DNA from: an archaeon
GTDB lineage: Archaea > Thermoproteota > Bathyarchaeia > TCS64
Reading direction: 5' to 3'
Assembly (NCBI GenBank): GCA_020444005.1
Contig: JAHLLU010000096.1
Span: 1 to 7,419 of the forward strand
Length of the DNA stretch: 7,419 nucleotides
Shown one piece after another: positions 1-5,810 of the stretch. Both the position numbers and the translations under genes were made by a program. Every line of letters begins with the position of its first letter. Position 1 is the first letter of the stretch. The notes under the pieces were generated by a model. The model had not been told where the DNA came from. It saw only the letters and a list, made by a program, of their open reading frames with translations, and made no database searches.

Positions 1-108
1 CAAGGGTTGTGGCATGGGTATCATAATCAGGTTGGATAGGGTTGTCAAAGCCGCCATGACGGCTATGAACGCGATTCTTCCCGTAGATGTCTGTAATCTT
101 TTTTCCAC
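1..108 (-). CDS. Probable ECF transporter S component (vitamin/thiamine-type), N-terminal fragment
   Basis: This is the first 36 codons of a minus-strand gene that continues past the left edge. The GTG start at 108-106 is chosen because a strong ribosome site, GGAGGTG (121-115), lies six bases before it. The protein begins with a short polar tail (VEKRLQTSTGR). A hydrophobic helix with the pattern IAFIAVMAALTTLSNLI follows, and then a proline-rich turn (IPMPQP). A short charged start followed by an AALxxLxxLI helix and a proline turn is typical of small membrane S components of energy-coupling-factor vitamin transporters. The TPP riboswitch immediately upstream is direct evidence that the gene is tied to thiamine or one of its precursors. 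The exact substrate (thiamine, HMP or thiazole) cannot be read from this fragment, and another membrane transporter family is possible. Family assignment is inference; riboswitch control is well supported. Confidence 0.6.
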   Translation of the reverse strand, partial: MEKRLQTSTGRIAFIAVMAALTTLSNLIMIPMPQPL

Positions 109-116
109 GTATTACA

Positions 117-155
117 CCTCCGGGGGAAGAGAAAATCGCTGAGAATCTCATTCCC
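117..155 (-). promoter_or_regulatory. Predicted riboswitch expression platform: SD sequestor/antisequestor
   Basis: Two mutually exclusive pairings are visible on the minus strand. The sequestor pairs CUUCC (129-125) with the SD core GGAGG (121-117) across a CCC loop, with one G-U wobble. The antisequestor pairs GGGAAUGAGA (155-146), whose GGG belongs to the aptamer 3' strand, with UCUCUUCCC (132-124). That gives nine base pairs with U150 bulged. Ligand binding should hold GGGA inside the aptamer, free CUUCC and hide the SD. Without ligand, the longer pairing should free the SD. This would be translational repression by TPP. The pairings are seen in the sequence; the switching is inferred. 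Confidence 0.55.
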
Positions 156-238
156 TGCGCCAGCATTATCTGGATCAGGTTCAAAGGGTCGGCGAACATT
201 TTCGCCCTCTCAGCCGGGTTTTCCCAGCTCCCCACTGG
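148..238 (-). promoter_or_regulatory. TPP (thiamine pyrophosphate) riboswitch aptamer
   Basis: Read on the minus strand, this matches the THI-box consensus in order. A GGGGAGC 5' strand comes first, then a stem AGCTGGG-AAAA-CCCGGCT running into the pyrimidine-sensing CTGAGA (about 212-207). A variable hairpin GGCGAA-AATG-TTCGCC follows, then GACCC. Next is ACCTGAT with P5 CCAG-ATAATG-CTGG, and finally GCGCAGGGA (about 160-152). The conserved UGAGA, CCUGAU and AUAAUG signatures are all intact. It sits about 40 nt before the transporter start, so it controls that gene. The outer P1 stem is not obvious, and the promoter position suggests the transcript begins close to the GGGG strand. TPP riboswitches are known in some archaea as well as bacteria, plants and fungi. 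Confidence 0.95.
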
Positions 239-257
239 GCTAGAGTCAAGTGTTTTT

Positions 258-267
258 GTATAAAAGT
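258..267 (-). promoter_or_regulatory. Archaeal TATA box for the riboswitch/transporter transcript
   Basis: The minus strand reads ACTTTTATAC, a good archaeal TATA-like box. Initiation about 25 bp downstream would fall near 235-240, right at the 5' edge of the TPP aptamer. The spacing supports the call; no -35/-10 pair is needed to explain the gene. Confidence 0.5.
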
Positions 268-343
268 TTTACACAGGCTCTGCTGGTCTGTTATAATAAA
301 TAATGCAATTTAGATGCGACAATCACATAAACAGGGTTAGCGC

Positions 344-351
344 TTATATAT
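344..351 (+). promoter_or_regulatory. TATA box for the coiled-coil protein-rpiA unit
   Basis: TTATATAT lies about 27-36 bp before the two candidate starts (GTG 371, ATG 380). A start of transcription near 371-376 would give a leaderless or nearly leaderless mRNA. It faces away from the minus-strand riboswitch promoter, so 240-370 is a divergent promoter region. Confidence 0.55.
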
Positions 352-379
352 CTAAGGCTTAAAGAAGTGAGTGAACTGC

Positions 380-1114
380 ATGGCTATCACTTTAACCACT
401 GACATGATTCTGGGAATAGGCGCCCTCATCGTAGCAGCTGTTGCCATCATAATGTTTCTAAGAGCAACAGAGGGAACAAAGAAACCAGCCAATAATGAAG
501 AAGAAAAATCCCCCTTAGTCGTAGAGGTGGAGCCACGTAAAGTAAAGATGCCCGATCTACCCACTATCACGGAGCGATCACAAGTAGAGATAGCACGAAC
601 CCAGATACGCACCCTTACACTGCAACAAGAAATCCTCAGCATGGTGATGAAGCGTCTCTTTGAAGCCGAGGATAATGGAGAGATAAGCAAGGATGAGCGT
701 GAGCGACTTGGGAAGAACTATGAAGCCGAGATGCAGCAAGTGGATGAGCAGTTAAAGAAGGCTGAACTCATAGTTAGCCTCAACGAGCTAGAGGACATAA
801 GACAGAATATCATCGAGCAGTTCCAGCAGACATTATCAAGTACCCAGAGCCAGATAGACCTCATAATCAAGGAACTCAATATTAAGCAACCAGAGCCTGA
901 ACCGGAACCAGAGCCAGAACCACAGCCAAGACCAAGAAGAAAAAGACCACGTCCACCACCAGGAGACGATAAGGAAGAAGAGCCAGAGGATGAAGACGAT
1001 GAAGAGACAGGTGGAAGAGGCAGACGTGATACTGTTGAGGATAGATTAGATAAGCTTAAACAGGACGTTTTGAAGGAGCTAGAGGAGCTAGAGCGCTTGG
1101 AGCTGGAACAATGA
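380..1114 (+). CDS. Membrane-anchored coiled-coil protein with Pro-Glu linker, function unknown
   Basis: I do not recognise a named family with confidence. Residue numbers here count from the alternative GTG at 371. A short N-terminus leads to one hydrophobic helix (about 12-30, ILGIGALIVAAVAIIMFL), probably a membrane anchor. A long amphipathic coiled-coil region follows (about 70-170). Its segment MKRLFEAEDNGEISKDERER resembles a helix-turn-helix unit common in archaeal coiled-coil proteins, including CdvA-like ones. After this come a Glu-Pro repeat (173-184), a basic Arg/Pro/Lys patch (186-195), an acidic stretch (199-212) and a short C-terminal coil (219-247). The low-complexity charged linker is probably disordered. 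No catalytic motif is visible, so a structural or scaffolding role at the membrane is plausible. ATG 380 is preferred because GTGA sits five bases before it. The stop overlaps the rpiA start by ATGA, implying translational coupling. Confidence 0.8.
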   Translation: MAITLTTDMILGIGALIVAAVAIIMFLRATEGTKKPANNEEEKSPLVVEVEPRKVKMPDLPTITERSQVEIARTQIRTLTLQQEILSMVMKRLFEAEDNGEISKDERERLGKNYEAEMQQVDEQLKKAELIVSLNELEDIRQNIIEQFQQTLSSTQSQIDLIIKELNIKQPEPEPEPEPEPQPRPRRKRPRPPPGDDKEEEPEDEDDEETGGRGRRDTVEDRLDKLKQDVLKELEELERLELEQ

Positions 1115-1806
1115 GCTGGGTACATGAGGCGAAGATTAAGGCAGCCGAGAAGGTTGTCGAACACATCAAAGACGATATGGTTATCGGGATAGGAAGCGGT
1201 ACAACTGCCGCCGAGGGCATACGGATAATCGGTGAAAAGATACGAAACGGAGAACTTCGTGGAATCAGAGCCGTACCCACAAGCTATCAAGCCATACAGG
1301 AAGCAGTGAAAGCCCAAATACCCTTAACAACTCTGGACGAGTTTCCGGTACTAGACTTTGGATTTGACGGAGCAGACCAGATCGACCAAGAGCTTAACGC
1401 CATAAAAGGAGGCGGAGGCGCGCTTCTCAGAGAGAAGATCGTTGCTAGTTGCTGTAAAGAGTATGTACTGGTGGCTGATCAGACCAAGGTCACTGATGTT
1501 CTGGGACGGGATCAACCTGTCTATCTTGAGGTTCACCCCATGGCGGTAGCCCCTGTTAGCAGGAAGCTTCGTAATATGGGTGCTAAGCCTGATATTCGTC
1601 AAGCTGTTGGTAAACTTGGTCCAGTTGTTACTGATAACGGGAATAACTTGATTGACGCCGATTTTGGACCCATACATAACCCGGGTTACCTGAATGCACG
1701 GCTTCACTCTGTGCAGGGCGTCATGGAGACAGGGTTATTCATTGGTTACTGTAAGATCGCATATGTTGGCACTCAGAATGGTGTCAAGACCCTTACTCGT
1801 TTCTAG
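1111..1806 (+). CDS. rpiA: Ribose-5-phosphate isomerase A
   Basis: RpiA interconverts ribose 5-phosphate and ribulose 5-phosphate in the cytoplasm. In archaea lacking an oxidative pentose phosphate pathway, it supplies ribose phosphate for nucleotide and histidine synthesis. The 231-residue length is normal for the family. The phosphate-binding loop GSGTT is at 28-32, PTSYQ at 56-60, the active-site motif DGADQID at 86-92, KGGGGA at 99-104 and REK at 107-109. E108 matches the expected catalytic base and K99 the conserved lysine. The ATG lies inside the stop of the upstream coiled-coil gene (ATGA), with GGAG (1099-1102) eight bases before it, so translation is probably coupled. Codon use changes midway: Asp is GAC in 6 of 7 cases before about 1440 and GAT in 6 of 7 after. 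Function is secure. Confidence 0.96.
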   Translation: MSWVHEAKIKAAEKVVEHIKDDMVIGIGSGTTAAEGIRIIGEKIRNGELRGIRAVPTSYQAIQEAVKAQIPLTTLDEFPVLDFGFDGADQIDQELNAIKGGGGALLREKIVASCCKEYVLVADQTKVTDVLGRDQPVYLEVHPMAVAPVSRKLRNMGAKPDIRQAVGKLGPVVTDNGNNLIDADFGPIHNPGYLNARLHSVQGVMETGLFIGYCKIAYVGTQNGVKTLTRF

Positions 1807-1846
1807 TTATCCAAACTCCTAAAACCAGTTATTGTACACATCATCT

Positions 1847-2293
1847 ATGCCACTAATCATCCGCAAAGCCAAATTATCTGATGAGAATCAGGTACTTGAG
1901 TTATTCAGCAGATTAACCTCAAGACATCGAACTGATGAATACAAAGTGGATCAAACATTTAGCTCATCAATATATCATCAAATAATGGAGAACCCGATAC
2001 TGGGCGTAATCTTAGTGGCTGAAATAGATTCAAAGATTCTCGGCGTCATCACCCTATCCTATCCTGTTGCCATAAGAAGTGGTGGTCATTATGCCCGAAT
2101 CGAGGAGTATATCGTGGATGAGGCTTCAAGAGGCATGGGTATAGGCGGAAAACTATTGGATGAAGCCATCAAAGAAGCAAAAACGATGAATTGTTTTGAC
2201 CTTCAGGTGAATAATCCAAGTGAGTTGGGTAAACCCCTCTATACCAGACGAGGCTTCCATGATGGTGGCGAGTACTGGCGTTTGAAGCTGTGA
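1847..2293 (+). CDS. GNAT-family N-acetyltransferase
   Basis: This is a single-domain Gcn5-related acetyltransferase of 148 residues, a typical size. It should move an acetyl group from acetyl-CoA to an amine, but the substrate is not identifiable. The N-terminus LIIRKAKLSDENQVLELF is the usual first strand and helix. Strand beta-4 is ARIEEYIVDE (about 83-92). The acetyl-CoA pyrophosphate loop is RGMGIGG (95-101) followed by helix KLLDEAIKEA. Strand beta-5 is FDLQVN, and LYTRRGF near the C-terminus is the usual motif B end. ATG 1847 is preferred over an in-frame TTG at 1832 because MPLIIRKAK begins exactly where family members do. The gene follows rpiA by 40 bp with no clear TATA box or SD, so it may be read from the rpiA transcript. 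Confidence 0.9.
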   Translation: MPLIIRKAKLSDENQVLELFSRLTSRHRTDEYKVDQTFSSSIYHQIMENPILGVILVAEIDSKILGVITLSYPVAIRSGGHYARIEEYIVDEASRGMGIGGKLLDEAIKEAKTMNCFDLQVNNPSELGKPLYTRRGFHDGGEYWRLKL

Positions 2294-2299
2294 AGAGAC

Positions 2300-2308
2300 A
2301 ATTTTTAG
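2300..2308 (+). promoter_or_regulatory. Weak TATA-like box before the amidohydrolase
   Basis: AATTTTTAG lies about 26 bp before ATG 2331. No SD precedes that ATG, so a leaderless mRNA is likely. The T run could also help end the upstream GNAT transcript. The match to a TATA box is only partial. Confidence 0.3.
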
Positions 2309-2330
2309 GCATAACCGTCATCAGTAAACC

Positions 2331-3929
2331 ATGTCTTTCGCTGATCTAGTTATCCAAAACGGACCAGTCGTCACAATGGACCCAAAACGCGGCACAGTAA
2401 ACGCTTTGGCGGTCCAAGACGGAAAAATAATCGCAGTTGGTAGTAAGCCAGAGGTCAAACGACTCATTGGACCAATGACCGAGGTTATAGACCTTGATGG
2501 AAGATGCTGTACACCGGGTTTGGTGAATACTCATGACCACTTTCTTGAACATGGTGTTTCTTCAGCTTTCATCATCGACATACGATACCCCAAGGCGAAG
2601 AGTATCAAAGAAATAGTATCTATGGTTGAGGAACGAATCAAAACCGCACCAAAGGGGCAATGGATTATCGCTCATGTTTGGGATGAGACATTACTTGAGG
2701 AGAAAAGATTCCCTACTAAACATGATCTTGATCCAGTGAGCCCAGATAACCCCGTCTACATTAAGCGTGTTTTCCAGATGGGCGTAGCAAACAGTAAGGC
2801 ATTGGAACTTGCTGGTGTGACTAAGAATACGGTTAGCCCTGAGTTTGGTGTAATTGAAAAGGATGAGAACGGAGAGACAACAGGCTTACTCAGAGGTCAG
2901 GCTACTAAACTTGTTCTTGACGTCATCAAGTGGAGTCAAGAAGACAAGTTAAAGGCTATTCAACAGGCGTGTAGTGATTTCCACGCTGTTGGGTTTACCA
3001 CTGTGATTGAGCCGGGTCTGTTAGCAGAGGATATTGAGGCTTTTATGGAGAGTCATCGAAGAAACGAACTCACCCATAGGGTACAGATACAGATTGGTTT
3101 CCTACAGAGTCTCAATGAAACGCAGTGGGCTGTCGATAACTATGTAGTGGGTGGAGATGATATACTCAGAATTACTGGACTTAAGATGGCTGTCGATGGT
3201 GGAGTTGGGCCACGAACCGCCCTGTTTTATGATGGTTATCAGGACAAGCCTGATGTGCATGGTAACATGATGATCCAGCAAGATGAACTTAACCAGATGG
3301 TTGAGCTTGGGCATAGAAACGGGTTCCAAATAGCCATCCACGCCATCGGAGACCAAGCCATAGACATGACCATGGATGCATACGAGTACGCTCAAAATAC
3401 TAGCCCTAGACCCGATCCAAGACACCAGATTGTACACTGTTACTTCCCTACAGAGAAAGCAAAGAAACAACTAGTTGATCTAGGTGTTATGGTTAACACA
3501 CAGACTCCTTTCTTCTATTTCCTTGGTGAGAGCTTCATTGAGGCTCTTGGAATGGAGCGATGTAAGGAATGTATGCCTGTAAAAACATTGACCGAGCTAG
3601 GGGTGCCTGTTGGTATCAGTCATGACGCTACCGTTACCCCACCACTACCAAACATTGGATTATACGCATCGGTAACACGAAAAACCATCAAAGGAAACAC
3701 ACTAGGAAACAAAGAATCAGTAGACCCAAAAACCGCCCTAAGCTTCTACACAATGCCCGCTGCTAAACACTGCTTCATGGAAGACAAAATAGGATCAATC
3801 GAGGTGGGAAAATACGCTGACTTGGCTGTATGGAACTTTAACCCGTTAGATGTTGAACATGAAAAGCTCAAGGACTGGACATGTGAGATGACCTTTGTCG
3901 AGGGAAAACGAGTCTACTCCAAGGAATAA
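2331..3929 (+). CDS. Amidohydrolase family protein, YtcJ-type (amidohydrolase 3)
   Basis: This is a 532-residue metal-dependent hydrolase of the amidohydrolase superfamily, probably cytoplasmic since no signal peptide is seen. The N-terminal beta domain begins LVIQNGPVVTMDP and DGKIIAVG. The metal motif HDH is at 68-70 in TPGLVNTHDHF. Other family landmarks are LKMAVDGGVGPRTALF (K285, D289), IHAIGDQAID (H337), RHQIVHC (H369) and the catalytic-region Asp in SHDATVTPP (D432). The tail IGSIEVGKYADLAVWN is the classic C-terminal strand. Relatives act on amide or N-formyl bonds of varied substrates, so this substrate cannot be assigned. H431 replaces the Ser or small residue commonly seen before this Asp in YtcJ-like proteins. 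ATG 2331 gives a full-length domain. Third-position use turns strongly A/C after about 3640. Confidence 0.93.
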   Translation: MSFADLVIQNGPVVTMDPKRGTVNALAVQDGKIIAVGSKPEVKRLIGPMTEVIDLDGRCCTPGLVNTHDHFLEHGVSSAFIIDIRYPKAKSIKEIVSMVEERIKTAPKGQWIIAHVWDETLLEEKRFPTKHDLDPVSPDNPVYIKRVFQMGVANSKALELAGVTKNTVSPEFGVIEKDENGETTGLLRGQATKLVLDVIKWSQEDKLKAIQQACSDFHAVGFTTVIEPGLLAEDIEAFMESHRRNELTHRVQIQIGFLQSLNETQWAVDNYVVGGDDILRITGLKMAVDGGVGPRTALFYDGYQDKPDVHGNMMIQQDELNQMVELGHRNGFQIAIHAIGDQAIDMTMDAYEYAQNTSPRPDPRHQIVHCYFPTEKAKKQLVDLGVMVNTQTPFFYFLGESFIEALGMERCKECMPVKTLTELGVPVGISHDATVTPPLPNIGLYASVTRKTIKGNTLGNKESVDPKTALSFYTMPAAKHCFMEDKIGSIEVGKYADLAVWNFNPLDVEHEKLKDWTCEMTFVEGKRVYSKE

Positions 3930-3930
3930 C

Positions 3931-3938
3931 GTTTAAAA
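3931..3938 (+). promoter_or_regulatory. TATA box for tRNA-Ser
   Basis: GTTTAAAA begins two bases after the amidohydrolase stop codon and ends 27 bp before the mature tRNA 5' end. This is the expected archaeal tRNA promoter arrangement, giving a very short 5' leader for RNase P to remove. Confidence 0.5.
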
Positions 3939-3965
3939 CATTGTTGGGATGCATAGTGTTTGGTT

Positions 3966-4053
3966 GCCGGGTTCTCCTAGCCTGGTAGGGAGCTGGCCTG
4001 CTAAGTCAGTGCGCGTAAAGCGCACGAGGGTTCAAATCCCTCACCCGGCGCCA
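3966..4053 (+). tRNA. tRNA-Ser (anticodon GCT), type II with encoded CCA
   Basis: A complete cloverleaf can be folded by hand. The acceptor stem is GCCGGGT (3966-3972) with ACCCGGC (4043-4049), discriminator G4050 and a genomic CCA (4051-4053). The D stem is TCCT/GGGA with GG in the loop at 3984-3985. The anticodon stem is CTGGC/GTCAG (one G-U pair) around loop CTGCTAA, with anticodon GCT at 4000-4002 reading AGC/AGU codons. The long variable arm is TGCGC-GTAAA-GCGCA (4010-4024). The T arm is GAGGG-TTCAAAT-CCCTC (4026-4042). The long variable arm and G73 fit serine identity. No intron is present. The 3' end lies one base from the end of the convergent PPOX-like gene. Confidence 0.97.
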
Positions 4054-4054
4054 C

Positions 4055-4552
4055 TTATAATGATATAATTATTTTATCCGCTTTCTTGCTTGTCATTTCC
4101 TGAATATCTATGCGTCCAATGTAGACTTTTGCGATACTGCTAGGTTTCACTTGATCCTTTATGATTGTTTCAGGGTTATTATCAAGTTGCCGTATCATGG
4201 TTTTCAAAGCGTGTTTTTTTTCAGCCATATCTTCTATGAATGTGACTGGTCCATTGAATTGAGTAGTATGATACAGATGGTCGCAGCTTCCGTGCTGATA
4301 ACCCGCATCAATTAATGCTTGACCCCATACCGCGGGGTTCTCTTTGAGTATGTCTATTTTCTTACCTTCTCTTGCGCTGTGGAAGTAGATGCAGTTGTTT
4401 TCTTCGTCATATCCATGGCTGAGGGTAGCTAAGTATGGCTTGTTTTCGCTGCACAGAGATAGGGTGATGTATTCTGCTTGTTTGAGTGGTTTCACTAGTA
4501 TATTGTGTTCTGTGATTTGTTTGTCTTTGCGGCGCATATGGTAGCTTGACAT
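4055..4552 (-). CDS. Pyridoxamine 5'-phosphate oxidase-like (NimA-type) flavin-binding protein
   Basis: This is a 165-residue split-barrel protein of the PPOX/NimA group, which typically binds FMN or a related flavin as a dimer in the cytoplasm. The landmark RRKDKQI (7-13) is the family start. EYITLSLCSENKPYLATLSHGY (about 27-48) forms the first barrel strands. CIYFHSAREGKKIDILKENP (54-73) is the flavin-phosphate-binding signature, with H58, S59 and K64 in the expected places. The characteristic C-terminal strand is AKVYIGRIDIQEMTSKKAD. Members include nitroimidazole-resistance reductases and many proteins of unknown substrate, so drug resistance should not be assumed. ATG 4552 lies about 26 bp from a TATA-like box. 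ATG 4537, just before RRKDK, is the alternative start. The stop is one base from the oppositely directed tRNA-Ser. Confidence 0.9.
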   Translation of the reverse strand: MSSYHMRRKDKQITEHNILVKPLKQAEYITLSLCSENKPYLATLSHGYDEENNCIYFHSAREGKKIDILKENPAVWGQALIDAGYQHGSCDHLYHTTQFNGPVTFIEDMAEKKHALKTMIRQLDNNPETIIKDQVKPSSIAKVYIGRIDIQEMTSKKADKIIISL

Positions 4553-4572
4553 AAAGATAGAGAGATCTGAGA

Positions 4573-4581
4573 GGATATAGG
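4573..4581 (-). promoter_or_regulatory. TATA-like box for the PPOX-like gene
   Basis: The minus strand reads CCTATATCC, centred about 26 bp before ATG 4552. Initiation would fall almost exactly on that ATG, which is why it is favoured over ATG 4537. Confidence 0.4.
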
Positions 4582-4639
4582 AATTTATGGGGCACAGTTG
4601 TCTGTGATTACTCTGGGCACTGCTTTTTCCGGTTTTAAC

Positions 4640-4654
4640 AAATATACTGTTATA
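4640..4654 (+). promoter_or_regulatory. TATA element(s) for the aminotransferase gene
   Basis: AAATATAC (4640-4647) and TTATAC (4650-4655) are overlapping candidates, 24-38 bp before ATG 4678. Either would give a leader of about 0-8 nt. No SD is present. Confidence 0.45.
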
Positions 4655-4669
4655 CGGTTCAACCCGTAT
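4652..4669 (+). repeat. Perfect inverted repeat, possible operator
   Basis: ATACGG (4652-4657) and CCGTAT (4664-4669) are exact inverted copies separated by TTCAAC. The element overlaps or directly follows the TATA element and ends eight bases before ATG 4678. A dimeric regulator bound there would block transcription initiation. The repeat is seen in the sequence; operator function is inference. Confidence 0.45.
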
Positions 4670-4677
4670 TTCTTTGT

Positions 4678-5793
4678 ATGAAGGTTGATGAGTTCCTCGT
4701 GGAGCGGTGGATGAACACTTACGAGACAGATGTTGAGCTTAACCTAGCCGAGACATGTGTCAAACCATTCACCCTACGAGAATACCTAGAATTCGTGAAT
4801 AGACCAGACTTTTTCAAGGAATATCAAGACACACAGCTAACCTATGGCCACATAGAGGGCTATGATGAACTAAGGCGTGGATTAGCCAAACTCTACAAGA
4901 ATGTCAACCACGAAGATATTCTAATAACAGGTGGAGCTATAGAGGCGAACTTTAACAGCTTCTACAGTCTCATCGAGCCCGGAGATACAGTTGTAAGCGT
5001 TTTCCCCACATACCAGCAGTTATTCAGTGTACCCAAGGGCTTCATGGCTGATGTAAAACTACTCAGTCTAAAACCTGAAATGAATTGGCTTCCTGATCTA
5101 GATGAACTGACTGAGCTTGTTGACCGGAAGACCAAGATGATTGTGCTCAATAACCCGAACAATCCATGCGGTAGTCTGATAAACGAACATACGCTGAGGG
5201 CGATATGTGAGATAGCGGAAGATGTCGGTGCTTATGTTCACAGTGATGAGGCTTATCGAGGACTCTACATCAACCCAGATGACCACACACCATCAATCGT
5301 GGACATCTATGAAAAAGGCATAGCAGTTGGAACATTCAGTAAACCCATCAGTCTCACAGGTTTGAGGCTAGGCTGGATCACATCAAACAGCGAGGTAATT
5401 CACCAGTGCAAGCTACGCAGAGACTATACCACCATCAGTAAAAGCATGCTCAGCGAGGAACTAGCAGCCCTAGCCATGCCGTATTTGTCTCATATATTCG
5501 AGAGAAACAACCGGATAATCAGGGAAAACCACAAGCTCCTAGATAACTGGATCAACAATGAGCCATATATCAGCTGGGTGAAGCCTATCGCGGGGAGCGT
5601 CGGTTTCATGAAACACGATCTAGATGTTACGGCTGAGAAGATTTGTTTGGACCTAATCCATGAAAAGGATACGTTCCTTGTACCCGGTGACTGCTTCGAG
5701 TACCCTGATCATATTAGAATTGGTTATGGTGGAGACAAAAACGTGCTCAAAGCCGGGTTAGACCGAATATCCGAATATCTCTCTGATAAGTAA
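4678..5793 (+). CDS. PLP-dependent aminotransferase, class I/II (fold type I)
   Basis: This is a 371-residue cytoplasmic pyridoxal-phosphate enzyme expected to transfer amino groups between an amino acid and a 2-oxo acid. Landmarks in order are LTYGHIEGYDELR (54-66), the cofactor-phosphate region ITGGAIEAN (83-91) and VFPTYQQ (108-114). LNNPNNPCG (157-165) contains the PLP-contacting Asn, and HSDEAY (188-193) the Asp pairing with the pyridine nitrogen plus a Tyr. TFSKPISLTGLRLGW (219-233) carries Schiff-base lysine K222 and phosphate-binding R230. HIRIGYG (345-351) carries R347, the expected substrate-carboxylate arginine. The overall pattern resembles archaeal enzymes annotated as aspartate aminotransferase-like or capreomycidine synthase-like, but the substrate is uncertain. 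The gene is monocistronic in appearance, with its own promoter and a possible operator directly before the start. Confidence 0.93.
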   Translation: MKVDEFLVERWMNTYETDVELNLAETCVKPFTLREYLEFVNRPDFFKEYQDTQLTYGHIEGYDELRRGLAKLYKNVNHEDILITGGAIEANFNSFYSLIEPGDTVVSVFPTYQQLFSVPKGFMADVKLLSLKPEMNWLPDLDELTELVDRKTKMIVLNNPNNPCGSLINEHTLRAICEIAEDVGAYVHSDEAYRGLYINPDDHTPSIVDIYEKGIAVGTFSKPISLTGLRLGWITSNSEVIHQCKLRRDYTTISKSMLSEELAALAMPYLSHIFERNNRIIRENHKLLDNWINNEPYISWVKPIAGSVGFMKHDLDVTAEKICLDLIHEKDTFLVPGDCFEYPDHIRIGYGGDKNVLKAGLDRISEYLSDK

Positions 5794-5810
5794 AATACAA
5801 TAAAACACCA

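Noticed and set aside
141..150. TGAGATTCTCA mini-palindrome as an operator
   Set aside because: It lies within the riboswitch 3' flank and is better explained as part of the antisequestor. A hairpin of four pairs with a three-base loop is too weak by itself.
895..935. Short tandem repeat that could suggest a CRISPR or an iteron
   Set aside because: The units are 6-12 bases, in frame and encode Glu-Pro. There are no spacers and the tract is inside a gene.
1056..1280. Minus-strand open frame inside rpiA
   Set aside because: It is a shadow of rpiA codons, with no RBS, promoter or recognisable motif.
718..1317. Long minus-strand open frame (199 codons) opposite the coiled-coil gene and rpiA
   Set aside because: It is Ser/Cys-rich with Gly-Ser repeats that are only the complement of the Glu-Pro repeat. 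It has no domain and lies across two well-supported genes.
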